A DNA stretch of 64,000 bases from Streptomyces sp. R33 (GTDB lineage: Bacteria > Actinomycetota > Actinomycetes > Streptomycetales > Streptomycetaceae): the NCBI RefSeq assembly GCF_041200175.1, contig NZ_CP165727.1:3819501-3883500 (forward strand). The letters are read 5' to 3'. Below, one piece after another: positions 46,324 through 54,731 of this stretch. Each line of letters begins with the position of its first letter. The first letter of the stretch is position 1. The notes under the pieces were generated by a model. It was not told the DNA's origin, searched no databases, and worked only from the letters and a program-made list of their open reading frames with translations. A program made the translations under genes and the position numbers.

Positions 46324-46854
46324 ATGAAGACTGCCACGACCCAGACCAACATCGCTAGTGCGCTCGCCGCGGCCACCGCGCCGACCGGCAAGGTGCACCC
46401 GCTCCTCGCAGACCTCCCGCCGGCCATCCCGGGCCTGACTGCCCGCGCCGTACACGTCCTGGAGCAGATCGAGCAGGCCAAGAAGGACAACCCGGAGATC
46501 AGCGACTTCCTCGGCCTCGTCGCCGAGGAGATCCGTAAGGCCGGAGACTCGCCGGCCGTCATCGACAACGTCCTCGCACTGATCAGCCCGAAGACGGCCT
46601 GCACCGAGTACGGCTGGTGCGTCGAGACCGGCGAGCACTTCGAACACTTCTCGAAGTACACCGCAGCCCCCAACCCGGACGCGTACGGCCGCGATGTCAT
46701 CTGCGTCGGCCTCATCGACTTCGGCGAGGGTGTCAGGGTCGGGCTCCTCGACCTGGACCTCACCCCGGCCGAGGCCCGTGTCCGTCTCGCCGAGCTGCGG
46801 GCCCACCTCGACGCCGTCGAGGCCCTCGTGGCCGTCGCCGAGACCGACCGGTGA
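46324..46854 (+). CDS. Hypothetical protein, DUF6907-like
   Basis: A 176-residue protein. The segment CTEYGWCVETGEHFEHFSKY, then GRDVICVGLIDFGEGVRVGL and LTPAEARVRLAELRAHLDAVEAL, resembles small actinobacterial proteins of the DUF6907 type, which carry a Trp-Cys-His cluster; the match is by eye. The ATG has GGAG upstream. Its stop overlaps the next GTG (GTGA). Confidence 0.6.
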   Translation: MKTATTQTNIASALAAATAPTGKVHPLLADLPPAIPGLTARAVHVLEQIEQAKKDNPEISDFLGLVAEEIRKAGDSPAVIDNVLALISPKTACTEYGWCVETGEHFEHFSKYTAAPNPDAYGRDVICVGLIDFGEGVRVGLLDLDLTPAEARVRLAELRAHLDAVEALVAVAETDR

Positions 46855-47126
46855 CCACGGTCCGCACGCCCGATCGCCCCGCCGACGCGGCGGGGCCTTC
46901 GGGCGTACCCGGAGGCGCCTGGCCGCCCTGCCCGTACACCGATGCCCTGCTCGTGCGAACACGCGCCGAGCGTGCCCGCCGGGTACTCACCATCGGCTCC
47001 ATTCGAGCCGACCTCGAAGGCCAGCCTTCCGCGCGCGCCGTGCGTACGGCCGCCCGCGGCTGGGTCGCTGACGTCCTGGCCCTGGCCGAGGACATCGCGG
47101 CGGAGAAGACGGAGAACGCACGTTGA
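46851..47126 (+). CDS. Hypothetical small protein upstream of the primase-helicase
   Basis: A 91-residue protein. A basic, helical C-terminal half (ALLVRTRAERARRVLTIGSI, GWVADVLALAEDIAAEKT) follows a Pro-rich N-terminus. It overlaps both neighbours by 4 bp (GTGA and TTGA), so it is part of the replication transcript. No family recognised. Confidence 0.6.
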   Translation: MTTVRTPDRPADAAGPSGVPGGAWPPCPYTDALLVRTRAERARRVLTIGSIRADLEGQPSARAVRTAARGWVADVLALAEDIAAEKTENAR

Positions 47127-49126
47127 CCACGCACACCATCGACCCGCAGGCCGCTGCCGAGACACCGCTCTCTGGTGCGCTCTGGCTCGCGGAGCGACAG
47201 TTCGTGGTGTTCGCTGCCGACCACCCGGGCGCCGAGCGCTGCGCGGGCATCGGGTACGGCCACGATGCGAACACCTGCACCGACCGCGGCAAGCACCCCG
47301 CGGAGCCGTTCACCAAGACCACGCGCCGCGACGAGACGGAGGTGCGACGGCTGTTCGCTGGGGCGCCCCGCAACGTCGGTGTCTACGTGGGAGGCAGTCG
47401 CGGCCCGAACGGCGCGCAGCTGCTCGTCATGGACAGCGACCGGCCCGGCGCCCTGGAGGACACCGCCAACGCGCTCGGCCACCCGCATGCGCCCACCATG
47501 CGCGTGCACACCGCAAAGGGCCACCACGACTACTACTGGGCCCCGGCCGAGGCCAAGCTCGGCAACGGGCTCGGCGCCTTGAAGGGCAAGTTCGACGGCG
47601 ACGTGCGCGCCGGGAACGCGTACGTCATCAGCCTTGGCTCCGTCCACGCGACGGGCGTGATCTACACGCTGGAGAACCCCGAGCAGGCGCCCGTCATGGC
47701 GCCGGCCTGGCTCCTCGAAGCGCTTCAGGCGCGTCCCTCAGCCCCGGCCGCGCCCGCGACGAACATCGTCATCCCTGCCGACCGGCACGACGCGTACACC
47801 CGCAGGGTCGTGCAAGCCGAGTGCGACGCGATCACCCGCGCCGTCAACGGCGAGCAGAACAACGCCATCAACACCGCCGCGTTCGCCCTCGGCACCCTCG
47901 TCGGAGCCGGGGCTCTTACCGAGGGCGAGGCACGCGAGGACCTCCTCGCCGCGGCCCGCGCAGGCAACCACCCGGAGGGCCGCGCGCGGGCCACCATCGA
48001 CTCAGGGCTCCGAGCTGGCATGGCACAGCCGCGGCGGCCCTGGCCGCCCCTCGCCCGCGCCGACACCCGCAACGACTTCTCAGGGCTACTCGTACCCGAG
48101 CCTCGAGCCGAAGCCGCAGGTCCTACCGAGGTTGAGCCACCGCAGGAGCGACCGAGCGAGAACCCCATGCAGGCTCGACTGGCCGAGCTGCGAGCCGCCC
48201 TCGTGGACTCCGCGGGGCTGGACAGCATCCCCGACCCCGTGCCGCTCATCGACGGCGTCCTGTACATGGACTCCCTTGCTTGGCTCTACGGCAAGCCCGG
48301 CTCGGCCAAATCCTTCGTCGCCCTCGACTGGGCTGGCTGCATCGGCAGCGGCCTGCCGTGGCAGCTGCGGGGCGTCTCAGCGGGCCCGGTGCTCTACCTC
48401 GTCGCCGAGGGCGCGTCCGGCATCCGGAAGCGCGTCAGGGCATGGGAGGAAGCCTTCCGGGTGTCCATGCAGAACGTCACCTTCCTGCCGATGGCCGTCC
48501 AACTCCTCAACGGCATCGACCGCCAGGCCCTCGTCGCGCTCATTGCAGACATGCGGCCGGCGCTGGTCATCATCGACACGCAGGCCCGCGTGACCGTGGG
48601 CGCTGACGAGAACAGCAACGGCGAGATGTCCAAAGTCGTCGATGCTGCGGACCAGATCCGGCAGGCCTGCGGAGCCTGCGTGCTGATGGTCCACCACTCC
48701 GGGAAGAACGGGCTCGACATGCGCGGCGCCAGTGCCTTCGAGGGCGCGGCCACCAGCATCATCAAGGTCACCAAGGACGGCGAGTACGTCGAGGTGCACA
48801 GCGACAAACAGAAGGACGAGGACGCCTTCGAGACGGTGTGGCTCCGCCTCACCCCGGTCGGACAGTCCGTCGTCCTGGCCGCCCGCAGCGTACTGCCCGG
48901 CGGTGACGAGATGACCAAGAACGAAGAGATCATCCTCGCTGCCATGCGGGACTCGTTTGAGACAACCAGCGCCACCGCCACGAACCTCATGGCCGTGACC
49001 GACGTCCCGAAGGCCTCGGTGTACCGCGCGCTGAACTCCCTGGTCAACAGGGGGTCCCTCCGGAACATCGGCACCGAGAAGCGCCCTATCTACGCCCTGC
49101 CCGTAGCAGCGCGAGACGCCCCGTAG
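47123..49126 (+). CDS. Primase-polymerase / RepA-like helicase fusion
   Basis: A 667-residue replication protein. An N-terminal Prim-Pol domain (about 15-200) has the catalytic VMDSD (Asp104, Asp106) and KGHHDYYW. A linker leads to a RecA-like hexameric ATPase (about 365-590) with Walker A GKPGSAKS (390-397), Walker B LVIIDT (481-486) and VHHSGKNG. A winged-helix C-terminus (SATNLMAVTDVPKASVYRAL) may bind the origin. TTG start overlapping the previous stop. Prim-Pol initiators are known in AICEs and in phage satellites. Confidence 0.85.
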   Translation: MTTHTIDPQAAAETPLSGALWLAERQFVVFAADHPGAERCAGIGYGHDANTCTDRGKHPAEPFTKTTRRDETEVRRLFAGAPRNVGVYVGGSRGPNGAQLLVMDSDRPGALEDTANALGHPHAPTMRVHTAKGHHDYYWAPAEAKLGNGLGALKGKFDGDVRAGNAYVISLGSVHATGVIYTLENPEQAPVMAPAWLLEALQARPSAPAAPATNIVIPADRHDAYTRRVVQAECDAITRAVNGEQNNAINTAAFALGTLVGAGALTEGEAREDLLAAARAGNHPEGRARATIDSGLRAGMAQPRRPWPPLARADTRNDFSGLLVPEPRAEAAGPTEVEPPQERPSENPMQARLAELRAALVDSAGLDSIPDPVPLIDGVLYMDSLAWLYGKPGSAKSFVALDWAGCIGSGLPWQLRGVSAGPVLYLVAEGASGIRKRVRAWEEAFRVSMQNVTFLPMAVQLLNGIDRQALVALIADMRPALVIIDTQARVTVGADENSNGEMSKVVDAADQIRQACGACVLMVHHSGKNGLDMRGASAFEGAATSIIKVTKDGEYVEVHSDKQKDEDAFETVWLRLTPVGQSVVLAARSVLPGGDEMTKNEEIILAAMRDSFETTSATATNLMAVTDVPKASVYRALNSLVNRGSLRNIGTEKRPIYALPVAARDAP

Positions 49127-49134
49127 CCCCGAAA

Positions 49135-49227
49135 GTCTCACGCGTCTCAAGCCGTCTCAATCACCCCCGAGAAGTCTCGTCTCGTCTCACCCCCCTTAAG
49201 GGTGAGACGTGAGACGAGAGCTGAGAC
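49135..49227. repeat. Iteron-like cluster, candidate replication origin
   Basis: GTCTC occurs at 49135, 49144, 49154, 49174, 49179 and 49184 and its complement GAGAC at 49204, 49211 and 49223. A perfect 9-bp-arm palindrome (49184-49192 with 49200-49208) joins the two blocks around a central TTAA. It lies immediately past the primase-helicase stop, where satellites and plasmids often place ori. Confidence 0.6.
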
Positions 49228-49245
49228 AAGACAAGGGAAACCCCG

Positions 49246-49497
49246 ATGACCATCACGCACAGCACGTTCGCCGCAGGCGACAAGCACCTCATCGCCCGCA
49301 TGGTCAGCAACTACCAGTGCGGCCACTGCACAGGCGAGGTCGCCTACCTCACCACCAACGACGAGACCGGCACGCTGCACGCCGCAGTCGAGCACGACGC
49401 GGGATGCCCCGTCCTGGCCGGCACCCTGCCCGCGCTCCCCGACCTCGCCAGGGCCGCCCAGGTGCCCGACACGTTCAAGGCCAAGCCCTCTCCGTAA
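49246..49497 (+). CDS. Hypothetical small Cys/His protein
   Basis: An 83-residue protein with QCGHC (about 25-29), then HAAVEHDAGCP (His/Cys), a likely zinc-binding set. No family recognised. It lies just past the candidate origin. The ATG has GGGAAACC upstream. Confidence 0.6.
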   Translation: MTITHSTFAAGDKHLIARMVSNYQCGHCTGEVAYLTTNDETGTLHAAVEHDAGCPVLAGTLPALPDLARAAQVPDTFKAKPSP

Positions 49498-49541
49498 GCC
49501 GCGGACTCGGTTCCGCACTCTCCGCGCGCGAGACGCTCCGA

Positions 49542-49591
49542 TTTTTTTGAAAGATCGTCTTCCCAGCCCCGCGCCCAGCTTTCTAAAAAAA
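49542..49591. repeat. AT-rich inverted repeat
   Basis: Tttttttgaaag (49542-49553) and ctttctaaaaaaa (49579-49591) form an imperfect inverted repeat with seven-base T and A runs, unusual in this GC-rich genome. Possible DNA-unwinding element or terminator. Confidence 0.55.
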
Positions 49592-49635
49592 CTCTCCGAG
49601 GCCAAATCTCAACGGTTGATCTTGAAGGAGGATCC

Positions 49636-49761
49636 ATGCCGAGGAAACCGACCGTGCCGTGTGCTGGCTGTGGCCGCCTGTTGTGGGGCGGCCCGGGGTC
49701 GCTGCCCGAGGGGCAGAGGGTGTGTCAGCCCTGCCGCCGCAAGCGGCGAGCGCGCCCGTGA
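49636..49761 (+). CDS. Small zinc-ribbon protein
   Basis: A 41-residue basic protein beginning MPRKPTVPCAGCGRLLWGG and ending CQPCRRKRRARP. Two CxxC pairs make a zinc ribbon like the N-terminus of phage HNH endonucleases, here without the nuclease part. A perfect AAGGAGG lies before its ATG. The next gene overlaps its stop (GTGA). Confidence 0.65.
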   Translation: MPRKPTVPCAGCGRLLWGGPGSLPEGQRVCQPCRRKRRARP

Positions 49762-50174
49762 GCGCCCCGGGGTACGTGCACGGCGCCCTGGTCCACGGGG
49801 TCAGTGCGCACGTCTTCGACAGGGTGCTCGCGTCGCCGAACGTGGCGCGTGTGCTCGATGAGTTGCCCGCTTGGATGCGGCTGGAGGTGGATGCGGCGCG
49901 TCGGGCGCTCCGGCTCGCGGCCCGGGAGTACGAGGGGCTGCCCGTTGCCGTGGACGGAACTGCGGAATCGCAGGTCGCGGCAATCGGGCCACTCTCGCCC
50001 CATGAGATCGATACGTACCAGGCGAGCGTCCTGCTCGGCCTCGGGGAGCGTCGGGTCCGGCAGTTGGCGGCCGGCGGTATGGGCCGCCTCGTCGGTGGCC
50101 GCTGGCTGCTGGACCGGTCCGCAGTCCTCGCGTACGCGGAGCAGCGCCGGGTGCGCGCGAATCTCTCAGCCTGA
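49758..50174 (+). CDS. HTH DNA-binding protein
   Basis: A 138-residue protein. A C-terminal winged helix (TYQASVLLGLGERRVRQLAA, GRLVGGRWLLDRSAVLAYAEQ) resembles excisionase/MerR-type domains; the N-terminal half is helical and of unknown fold. GTG start coupled to the zinc-ribbon gene. Confidence 0.65.
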   Translation: MSAPGYVHGALVHGVSAHVFDRVLASPNVARVLDELPAWMRLEVDAARRALRLAAREYEGLPVAVDGTAESQVAAIGPLSPHEIDTYQASVLLGLGERRVRQLAAGGMGRLVGGRWLLDRSAVLAYAEQRRVRANLSA

Positions 50175-50182
50175 GCAGCGTT

Positions 50183-50237
50183 GCCCGGCAGATCGCCCGG
50201 GGACGTGGCTGGCAGCGTGCCCGGCAGATGTCCCGGG
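50183..50237. repeat. Direct repeat in the intergenic gap
   Basis: Gcccggcagat followed by a CCCGGG block occurs at 50183 and again at 50219, 36 bp apart, between the HTH gene and the peptidase-like gene. Possible operator. Confidence 0.45.
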
Positions 50238-50294
50238 TCGTGTAGCGGCCGAGCGAGGGCGCCGCCCCGTCGTATCCAGCGATGAGGAGCGGTG

Positions 50295-50897
50295 ATGGCA
50301 AGTTCAGAAGAGGTGGCCTGGCAGCTGTATGCCGGCCTGGAGCAGAGGGACCGCCGTGCGGTGGACGCGTGGCGGGCCCTGGGGAACGACCTCGTGACGT
50401 CCCTGATGAACTCCCAGGCTCTCAGCAGCGCCAGGCCCCTGCGCGTCCCTGCGGACGACACGGCGGACTGGGCCCGTCGCCGACTCGGCACGGACCCGGA
50501 CCTCGTGCTGGCGCGTACGGCCGAGCATGAGGCCGCGCACGCGGTGGTGGCGCGGGCGCTCGGCTTGCACGTGGTCGAGATGTACATCGCGGACAACGGC
50601 CGGGACGGCGTCACGACCTACGAGAGTGCCAGCCGCGAAGAGACCGCCGCGGTCGCCGCGGCTGCCGAGGTGTGGATCCACGAGTTCCGAGCCCTGGCCT
50701 ATCCCCAGGGCGACTCGTCTGGTTGCCGAGAGGACTGGCGCGTCCTCGTGCAGAACACCGACGGGGACCACGGCGTACAGCGGGCCCGCCGACAGGCCCG
50801 GCTCATCCTCGGCGAGCACCGCGACGAGGTCCTTGCTCTGGCCGAACGGCTCGGCAGGGAGCGCCACATCACCTTCGAGAAAGGCCGCACGTCATGA
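50295..50897 (+). CDS. Stand-alone zinc peptidase-like protein (HExxH, M41-like)
   Basis: A 200-residue soluble protein. LARTAEHEAAHAVVARALGL carries HEAAH (His78, Glu79, His82), closely like the HEAGHAVVA motif of FtsH (M41) peptidases, but with no AAA module or membrane helix. A third metal ligand was not fixed. The ATG at 50295 has GAGGAG at proper spacing; a GTG precedes it. It overlaps the next gene (ATGA). Confidence 0.6.
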   Translation: MASSEEVAWQLYAGLEQRDRRAVDAWRALGNDLVTSLMNSQALSSARPLRVPADDTADWARRRLGTDPDLVLARTAEHEAAHAVVARALGLHVVEMYIADNGRDGVTTYESASREETAAVAAAAEVWIHEFRALAYPQGDSSGCREDWRVLVQNTDGDHGVQRARRQARLILGEHRDEVLALAERLGRERHITFEKGRTS

Positions 50898-51154
50898 CGG
50901 AGATTGCAGGGCGCGCGCTGATCAGCCTCGCCGAGGGCGCAGACATGGACCTCGACACGGTCCGGATGCTCGCCGCGAACGGGAGCCTGGAAGTCGCTGT
51001 GTACCGCTACCAGCGGCGGAAGGCGGCGGCGCGTGAGCGGCGGATGACGGGCCGCCAGGCCTGCGCTGCGTTCGGCCGGCCCCGGACGCTCACCCCGCAT
51101 CAGGCCAAGGTGGAGCTTCTGCGCCGGCGGGCGGTGGCGATCGATGGCCAGTGA
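50894..51154 (+). CDS. Hypothetical protein upstream of the tape measure
   Basis: An 86-residue basic, helical protein (VAVYRYQRRKAAARERRMTG, VELLRRRAVAIDGQ). It overlaps the peptidase-like gene by 4 bp and the tape-measure gene by 11 bp. In tailed phages this position is usually held by tail assembly chaperones, but no sequence match supports that. Confidence 0.55.
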   Translation: MTEIAGRALISLAEGADMDLDTVRMLAANGSLEVAVYRYQRRKAAARERRMTGRQACAAFGRPRTLTPHQAKVELLRRRAVAIDGQ

Positions 51155-53474
51155 CACGTCCCTCGTCTTCAACTTGATCGCCAAGGACAAAGCGTCCGCG
51201 GTCATGGACAAGGTCGCCGACCGGTTCACCGCGTCCGCGGCGACTATCGGCGCAGGAGTCGGCGCCGCGCTGGGCAAGGGCGTCATGGACGCCATGGACG
51301 TCGAGGCGGCGAACGCGAAGCTGGCCGCACAGCTGGGTCTGGGTGCGGCCGAGGCTGGTCAGGTCGCCGGCGTGTCGGCGTCTGTGTTCCGCAATGCCTG
51401 GGGCGACAGCACAGAGCAGGTCAACGAGGCGATCAAGGGCGTCTACCAGAACATCGGCGACGTGAGCCAGGCTAAGGGCGGCCTGGAGGGGATCACCACG
51501 AAGGCCTTGGCGCTATCCCAGACGTTCGACCAGGACCTTGGGGTTACGACCGCGGCGGTCGGCCAGCTGATGCGCACTGGGCTGGCGAAGAACGCCGAGG
51601 AGGCGTTCGACATCATCGCCAAGGGGCTCGGCAGCGCGGCGGATAAGTCGGGTGACTACCTGGAGACGCTGAACGAGTACAGCACCCAGTGGCGGCGCAT
51701 CGGTGTCAACGGACAGGTCGCGACTGGGCTGATCGTCCAGGGCATTCAGCACGGCGCCAGGGATGCCGACCAGGTCGCGGACGCCATCGGCATCTTCGGC
51801 GAGACTGCCCTCAAGGGCGGCACGGCCGTGGACGAGGCGTACAAGTCCATCGGCCTCAGTAGCAAGACGGTCGGCAAGCTGATGCGCGAGGGTGGGGACA
51901 GCGCGCAGAAGGCGTTCCAGATGACCACGGACGCGCTGCGCAACACGAAGGACGAGACGGTCCGCTTGAATGCCGCGTCCGCCCTGTTCGGAGACCCGGC
52001 CAACACGATGGCCGACGCGCTGTACGCATTGGATCCTGCCTCAGCTGCGGCTGCGGCGGGCATGGACCATGCGGCCGGCGCCGCCGACGAGATCGTCAAA
52101 AAGGTCGGGGGCACCACCTCCCACCAACTGGAGGAGTTCAAGAACAAGGTCATGGGCCGGCTGACCGATGTCGGTGGCGTGATGGTGCAGTTCGCGATGA
52201 AGCACCAGTCGGTGTTCGAGCCGTTGTCCTACACGCTGCTGGGGCTCGCGGCGACGGTCCTCGTGGTCCGGGGCGCGATGATGGTGTACTCCGCGGTCTC
52301 CGCCGTGGTGGCCGGCGCCAACGCGGTCATCTCCGCGTCCGCGTGGACCGTGATCGGGAACTGGCTGCGCATGAACGCCGTGGGCCTCGCTGCCTACGCC
52401 CGTATCGCGGGGGCCGCGGTCGTATCCGCGGCGACCACCGCCGCCGCATGGGTCGGCTCGGCGCTGACTTCGATCGGCACCTGGGTCCTGGCCGTGCTGC
52501 GCGCGAGCGCGGTCGCGGTCGGCCAGTTCGTTCTGATGGCGGCACGCGCGGTCGCCTGGGCCGCGATCATGGCCGCGCAGTGGCTGATCGCAATGGGCCC
52601 GATCGGATGGATCATCCTCGGGGTGATCGCGCTGGCCGCGCTGATCTACACGTACTGGGACCAGATCAAGGCGTTCACCGTCGCCGCGTGGGGCGCTATC
52701 TGGGGCGGCATCAAGTGGGCTGTGGACCAGATCTGGACCTTCTTCCTGACATGGATGCTGGGCGGGATCATCTGGCAGCACTGGGCCCAGATCCAGCAGG
52801 GCGCGGTCACCGCGTGGAACGCAATCATCGCCTGGCTGTCGCAGGTGCCCGGCTGGATCTGGAACCTCTTCCTGAACTGGACCATCGCAGGCTTGATCAT
52901 CAAGCATTGGGATGCCGCGAAGGCCGGCACCATCGCGAAGGCGACGGAAATGGTGGGCTGGCTGCGCGGCCTGCCCGGCATGCTGTCCGGGGCGCTCGGC
53001 GACCTCGGCTCGCTCCTCGTCGGCAAGGGCCAGGCGCTCGTCACCGGACTGTGGCGGGGCATCCAGTCCATGGGCGGCTGGCTGCGCTCCACCCTCATGG
53101 GCTGGGCCCGGAGCCTCATCCCGGGCCCGATCGCCAAGGCCCTCGGCATCGCCAGCCCGTCGAAGTTGATGGCCGACCAGATCGGCCAGTGGATCCCCGC
53201 CGGTGTCGTCGTCGGTATCGAGGCCCGCCAGGGCGAGGTCGATGCGGCGATGGCCGGCCTGGTCCAGGCGCCCGTGTCTGGCCTCGCGTCGGCGGCCGGG
53301 CAGCAGATCGCCGGCGGCGCAGGTAGCCCGCTGACCCGGCCCGGGTACGGGCCGATCCCCGTCGAGGTCCGCCTCGTCATCGACGCAGCGGTCGAGTCCG
53401 CGTTCGCGACGGCGCTTCGCAAGTCCGTTCGCGTGATCGGGCAGGGCAGCGTCCAGACCGCGTTCGGCCAGTAG
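51144..53474 (+). CDS. Phage tail tape-measure protein
   Basis: A 776-residue protein. An N-terminal helical region (SLVFNLIAKDKASAVMDKVA) is typical of TMPs, and the 110-340 section has TAAVGQLMRTGL and VKKVGGTTSHQLEEFKNKVM. A hydrophobic, Trp-rich middle (about 355-610) follows, and a C-terminal GIASPSKLMADQIGQWIPAG block is a widely conserved TMP motif. In phages TMP length sets tail length; by the usual 1.5 angstrom per residue this would be about 115 nm. No other tail gene is present, which is unusual. Confidence 0.87.
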   Translation: MASDTSLVFNLIAKDKASAVMDKVADRFTASAATIGAGVGAALGKGVMDAMDVEAANAKLAAQLGLGAAEAGQVAGVSASVFRNAWGDSTEQVNEAIKGVYQNIGDVSQAKGGLEGITTKALALSQTFDQDLGVTTAAVGQLMRTGLAKNAEEAFDIIAKGLGSAADKSGDYLETLNEYSTQWRRIGVNGQVATGLIVQGIQHGARDADQVADAIGIFGETALKGGTAVDEAYKSIGLSSKTVGKLMREGGDSAQKAFQMTTDALRNTKDETVRLNAASALFGDPANTMADALYALDPASAAAAAGMDHAAGAADEIVKKVGGTTSHQLEEFKNKVMGRLTDVGGVMVQFAMKHQSVFEPLSYTLLGLAATVLVVRGAMMVYSAVSAVVAGANAVISASAWTVIGNWLRMNAVGLAAYARIAGAAVVSAATTAAAWVGSALTSIGTWVLAVLRASAVAVGQFVLMAARAVAWAAIMAAQWLIAMGPIGWIILGVIALAALIYTYWDQIKAFTVAAWGAIWGGIKWAVDQIWTFFLTWMLGGIIWQHWAQIQQGAVTAWNAIIAWLSQVPGWIWNLFLNWTIAGLIIKHWDAAKAGTIAKATEMVGWLRGLPGMLSGALGDLGSLLVGKGQALVTGLWRGIQSMGGWLRSTLMGWARSLIPGPIAKALGIASPSKLMADQIGQWIPAGVVVGIEARQGEVDAAMAGLVQAPVSGLASAAGQQIAGGAGSPLTRPGYGPIPVEVRLVIDAAVESAFATALRKSVRVIGQGSVQTAFGQ

Positions 53475-53489
53475 GAGAGGAGAGTGCAC

Positions 53490-53852
53490 ATGGATGAACG
53501 AGAAGCGCGCCGGCTGGCTGCTCGGCACGGGGCGGAACACGCAGCCGCGCTTGAGGCCCTTATCCAGACCGAGGCCCACTACGTGCGTACCGAGGGAGGT
53601 ATGGAGGTCTGGCAGAAGGGCTACGCCACCCTTCACCTTCCGGTCATGCGGCCGGACTTCCCGCCGGTCGTGCGCGAGGCCATGCAGCGGTTCAGGCTGG
53701 CCAGCCTTGACGGCCGGTGCCTGTGCGGGGCGTCAATGGAGGTCGTCAGCCCGAACCAATACGGGATGCGGCACGCCGAGGATTGCGCCGCGGACCCGAG
53801 GCGGCTTGCTCAACTGATCCGTGCCAACCCTCCGGGACCAGCAGCCGCCTGA
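53490..53852 (+). CDS. Hypothetical protein
   Basis: A 120-residue protein with helical N-terminus (DEREARRLAARHGAEHAAAL), a GYATLHLPVMRPDFPPVVRE middle, and a CLCGASMEVVSPNQ then HAEDC set suggesting a metal site. AGGAGAG supports the ATG at 53490. It closes the tape-measure transcript before a hairpin. Confidence 0.6.
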   Translation: MDEREARRLAARHGAEHAAALEALIQTEAHYVRTEGGMEVWQKGYATLHLPVMRPDFPPVVREAMQRFRLASLDGRCLCGASMEVVSPNQYGMRHAEDCAADPRRLAQLIRANPPGPAAA

Positions 53853-53864
53853 CGGCTGCACTCC

Positions 53865-53899
53865 GCGCCCGGCCCCTTCCGCACCGGGGGGCCGGGCGC
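53865..53899 (+). terminator. Terminator of the tape-measure operon
   Basis: A perfect 12-bp stem (gcgcccggcccc / ggggccgggcgc) with an 11-nt loop, 12 bp past the stop of the preceding gene. Confidence 0.75.
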
Positions 53900-53920
53900 C
53901 GCCGTGTCTCCGGCATCGCA

Positions 53921-53940
53921 GCAATCTCGTGCAATCGGTC
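53921..53940. promoter_or_regulatory. Phased GCAA repeats upstream of the regulator operon
   Basis: GCAATC at 53921 and 53931, spaced 10 bp. A similar 10-bp periodic set lies at 55571-55620 after the operon. Possible binding site for the WhiJ/Scr1-type protein. Confidence 0.4.
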
Positions 53941-54000
53941 TCCGGCGGCCGCTCATGGCCAGCATCCTGGAGCCCCAACGAGCCAGGACGGAGCGCCACC

Positions 54001-54204
54001 ATGACCCTGCGGTTCATCGGCACCACCTCGGAGTACGGCAACTGCCCCACCCTGTACGAGGTCGTCGAGACCGGCGACATCGTCGTCCAGGGCGACCAGC
54101 TCACCGACCCCGAGCACCTGGCGCAGCTGCGCGACGTCGGCGAGCACGAAACGTTCGTCGTGATCCCGCGCGAACTGCTGACCCGCTTCGCGCCTAAGGA
54201 GTAA
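54001..54204 (+). CDS. Small protein of the regulator operon
   Basis: A 67-residue acidic protein (TLRFIGTTSEYGNCPTLYEV, GEHETFVVIPRELL). Small partners like this often sit with WhiJ/Scr1 regulators; the sequence does not clearly match DUF397. Start ATG with GGAG upstream. The next gene starts 2 bp after its stop. Confidence 0.65.
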   Translation: MTLRFIGTTSEYGNCPTLYEVVETGDIVVQGDQLTDPEHLAQLRDVGEHETFVVIPRELLTRFAPKE

Positions 54205-54206
54205 GT

Positions 54207-54731
54207 GTGCTGGTCCCCTTCGAGGCGATCACCCATCTGTTCGCCGAGTTCGAGCACACCGCGTTCCGGTTGGAGACCCGCCGGGGCTACGCCTCCGACC
54301 GGGCCGGCGCCCGCTTCCAGGCGTTCCTGCGCGGCGTCGAGCCGACGCCCGAGCCGGACAACCCGTGGCACGTGAACGTCCGCGAGAAGGCCGAGCAGGG
54401 CGCCCGCTTCTCCAGGGTGCGCATCATCGACGAGCCGCCTACGGACGGGCAGCGGTTCCTGATGGCGGCCGCCGCCGCGAATCCGGGCGAGGACATGCGA
54501 GTCCTGGCCCGCGCGGAGGCCGTACGGCTGGAGCTGCCGGAGTACGACTTCTGGCTGTTCGACTCCCGGACCCTGGTCCGCTTCCACATCGACGAGCAGG
54601 ACGTCACGACCGGCGTCGAGGTTGTCGACGACCCCGGGGAGGTCCTCGCCGCGTGCCGGGCCCGAGACCGGGCCTGGACCGCCGCCACGCCTTCAGCAGA
54701 GGTGTGGGCGCAGGTACGTTCGTCCGTGTGA
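54207..54731 (+). CDS. DUF6879 family protein
   Basis: A 174-residue protein. ITHLFAEFEHTAFRLETRRG, GRxV-like VRIIDEPPTDGQRFLMA and DFWLFDSRTLVRFHID are typical of the DUF6879 proteins that accompany WhiJ/Scr1 regulators in streptomycetes. GGAG supports the GTG at 54207. Its stop overlaps the regulator GTG (GTGA). Function not established. Confidence 0.75.
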   Translation: MLVPFEAITHLFAEFEHTAFRLETRRGYASDRAGARFQAFLRGVEPTPEPDNPWHVNVREKAEQGARFSRVRIIDEPPTDGQRFLMAAAAANPGEDMRVLARAEAVRLELPEYDFWLFDSRTLVRFHIDEQDVTTGVEVVDDPGEVLAACRARDRAWTAATPSAEVWAQVRSSV

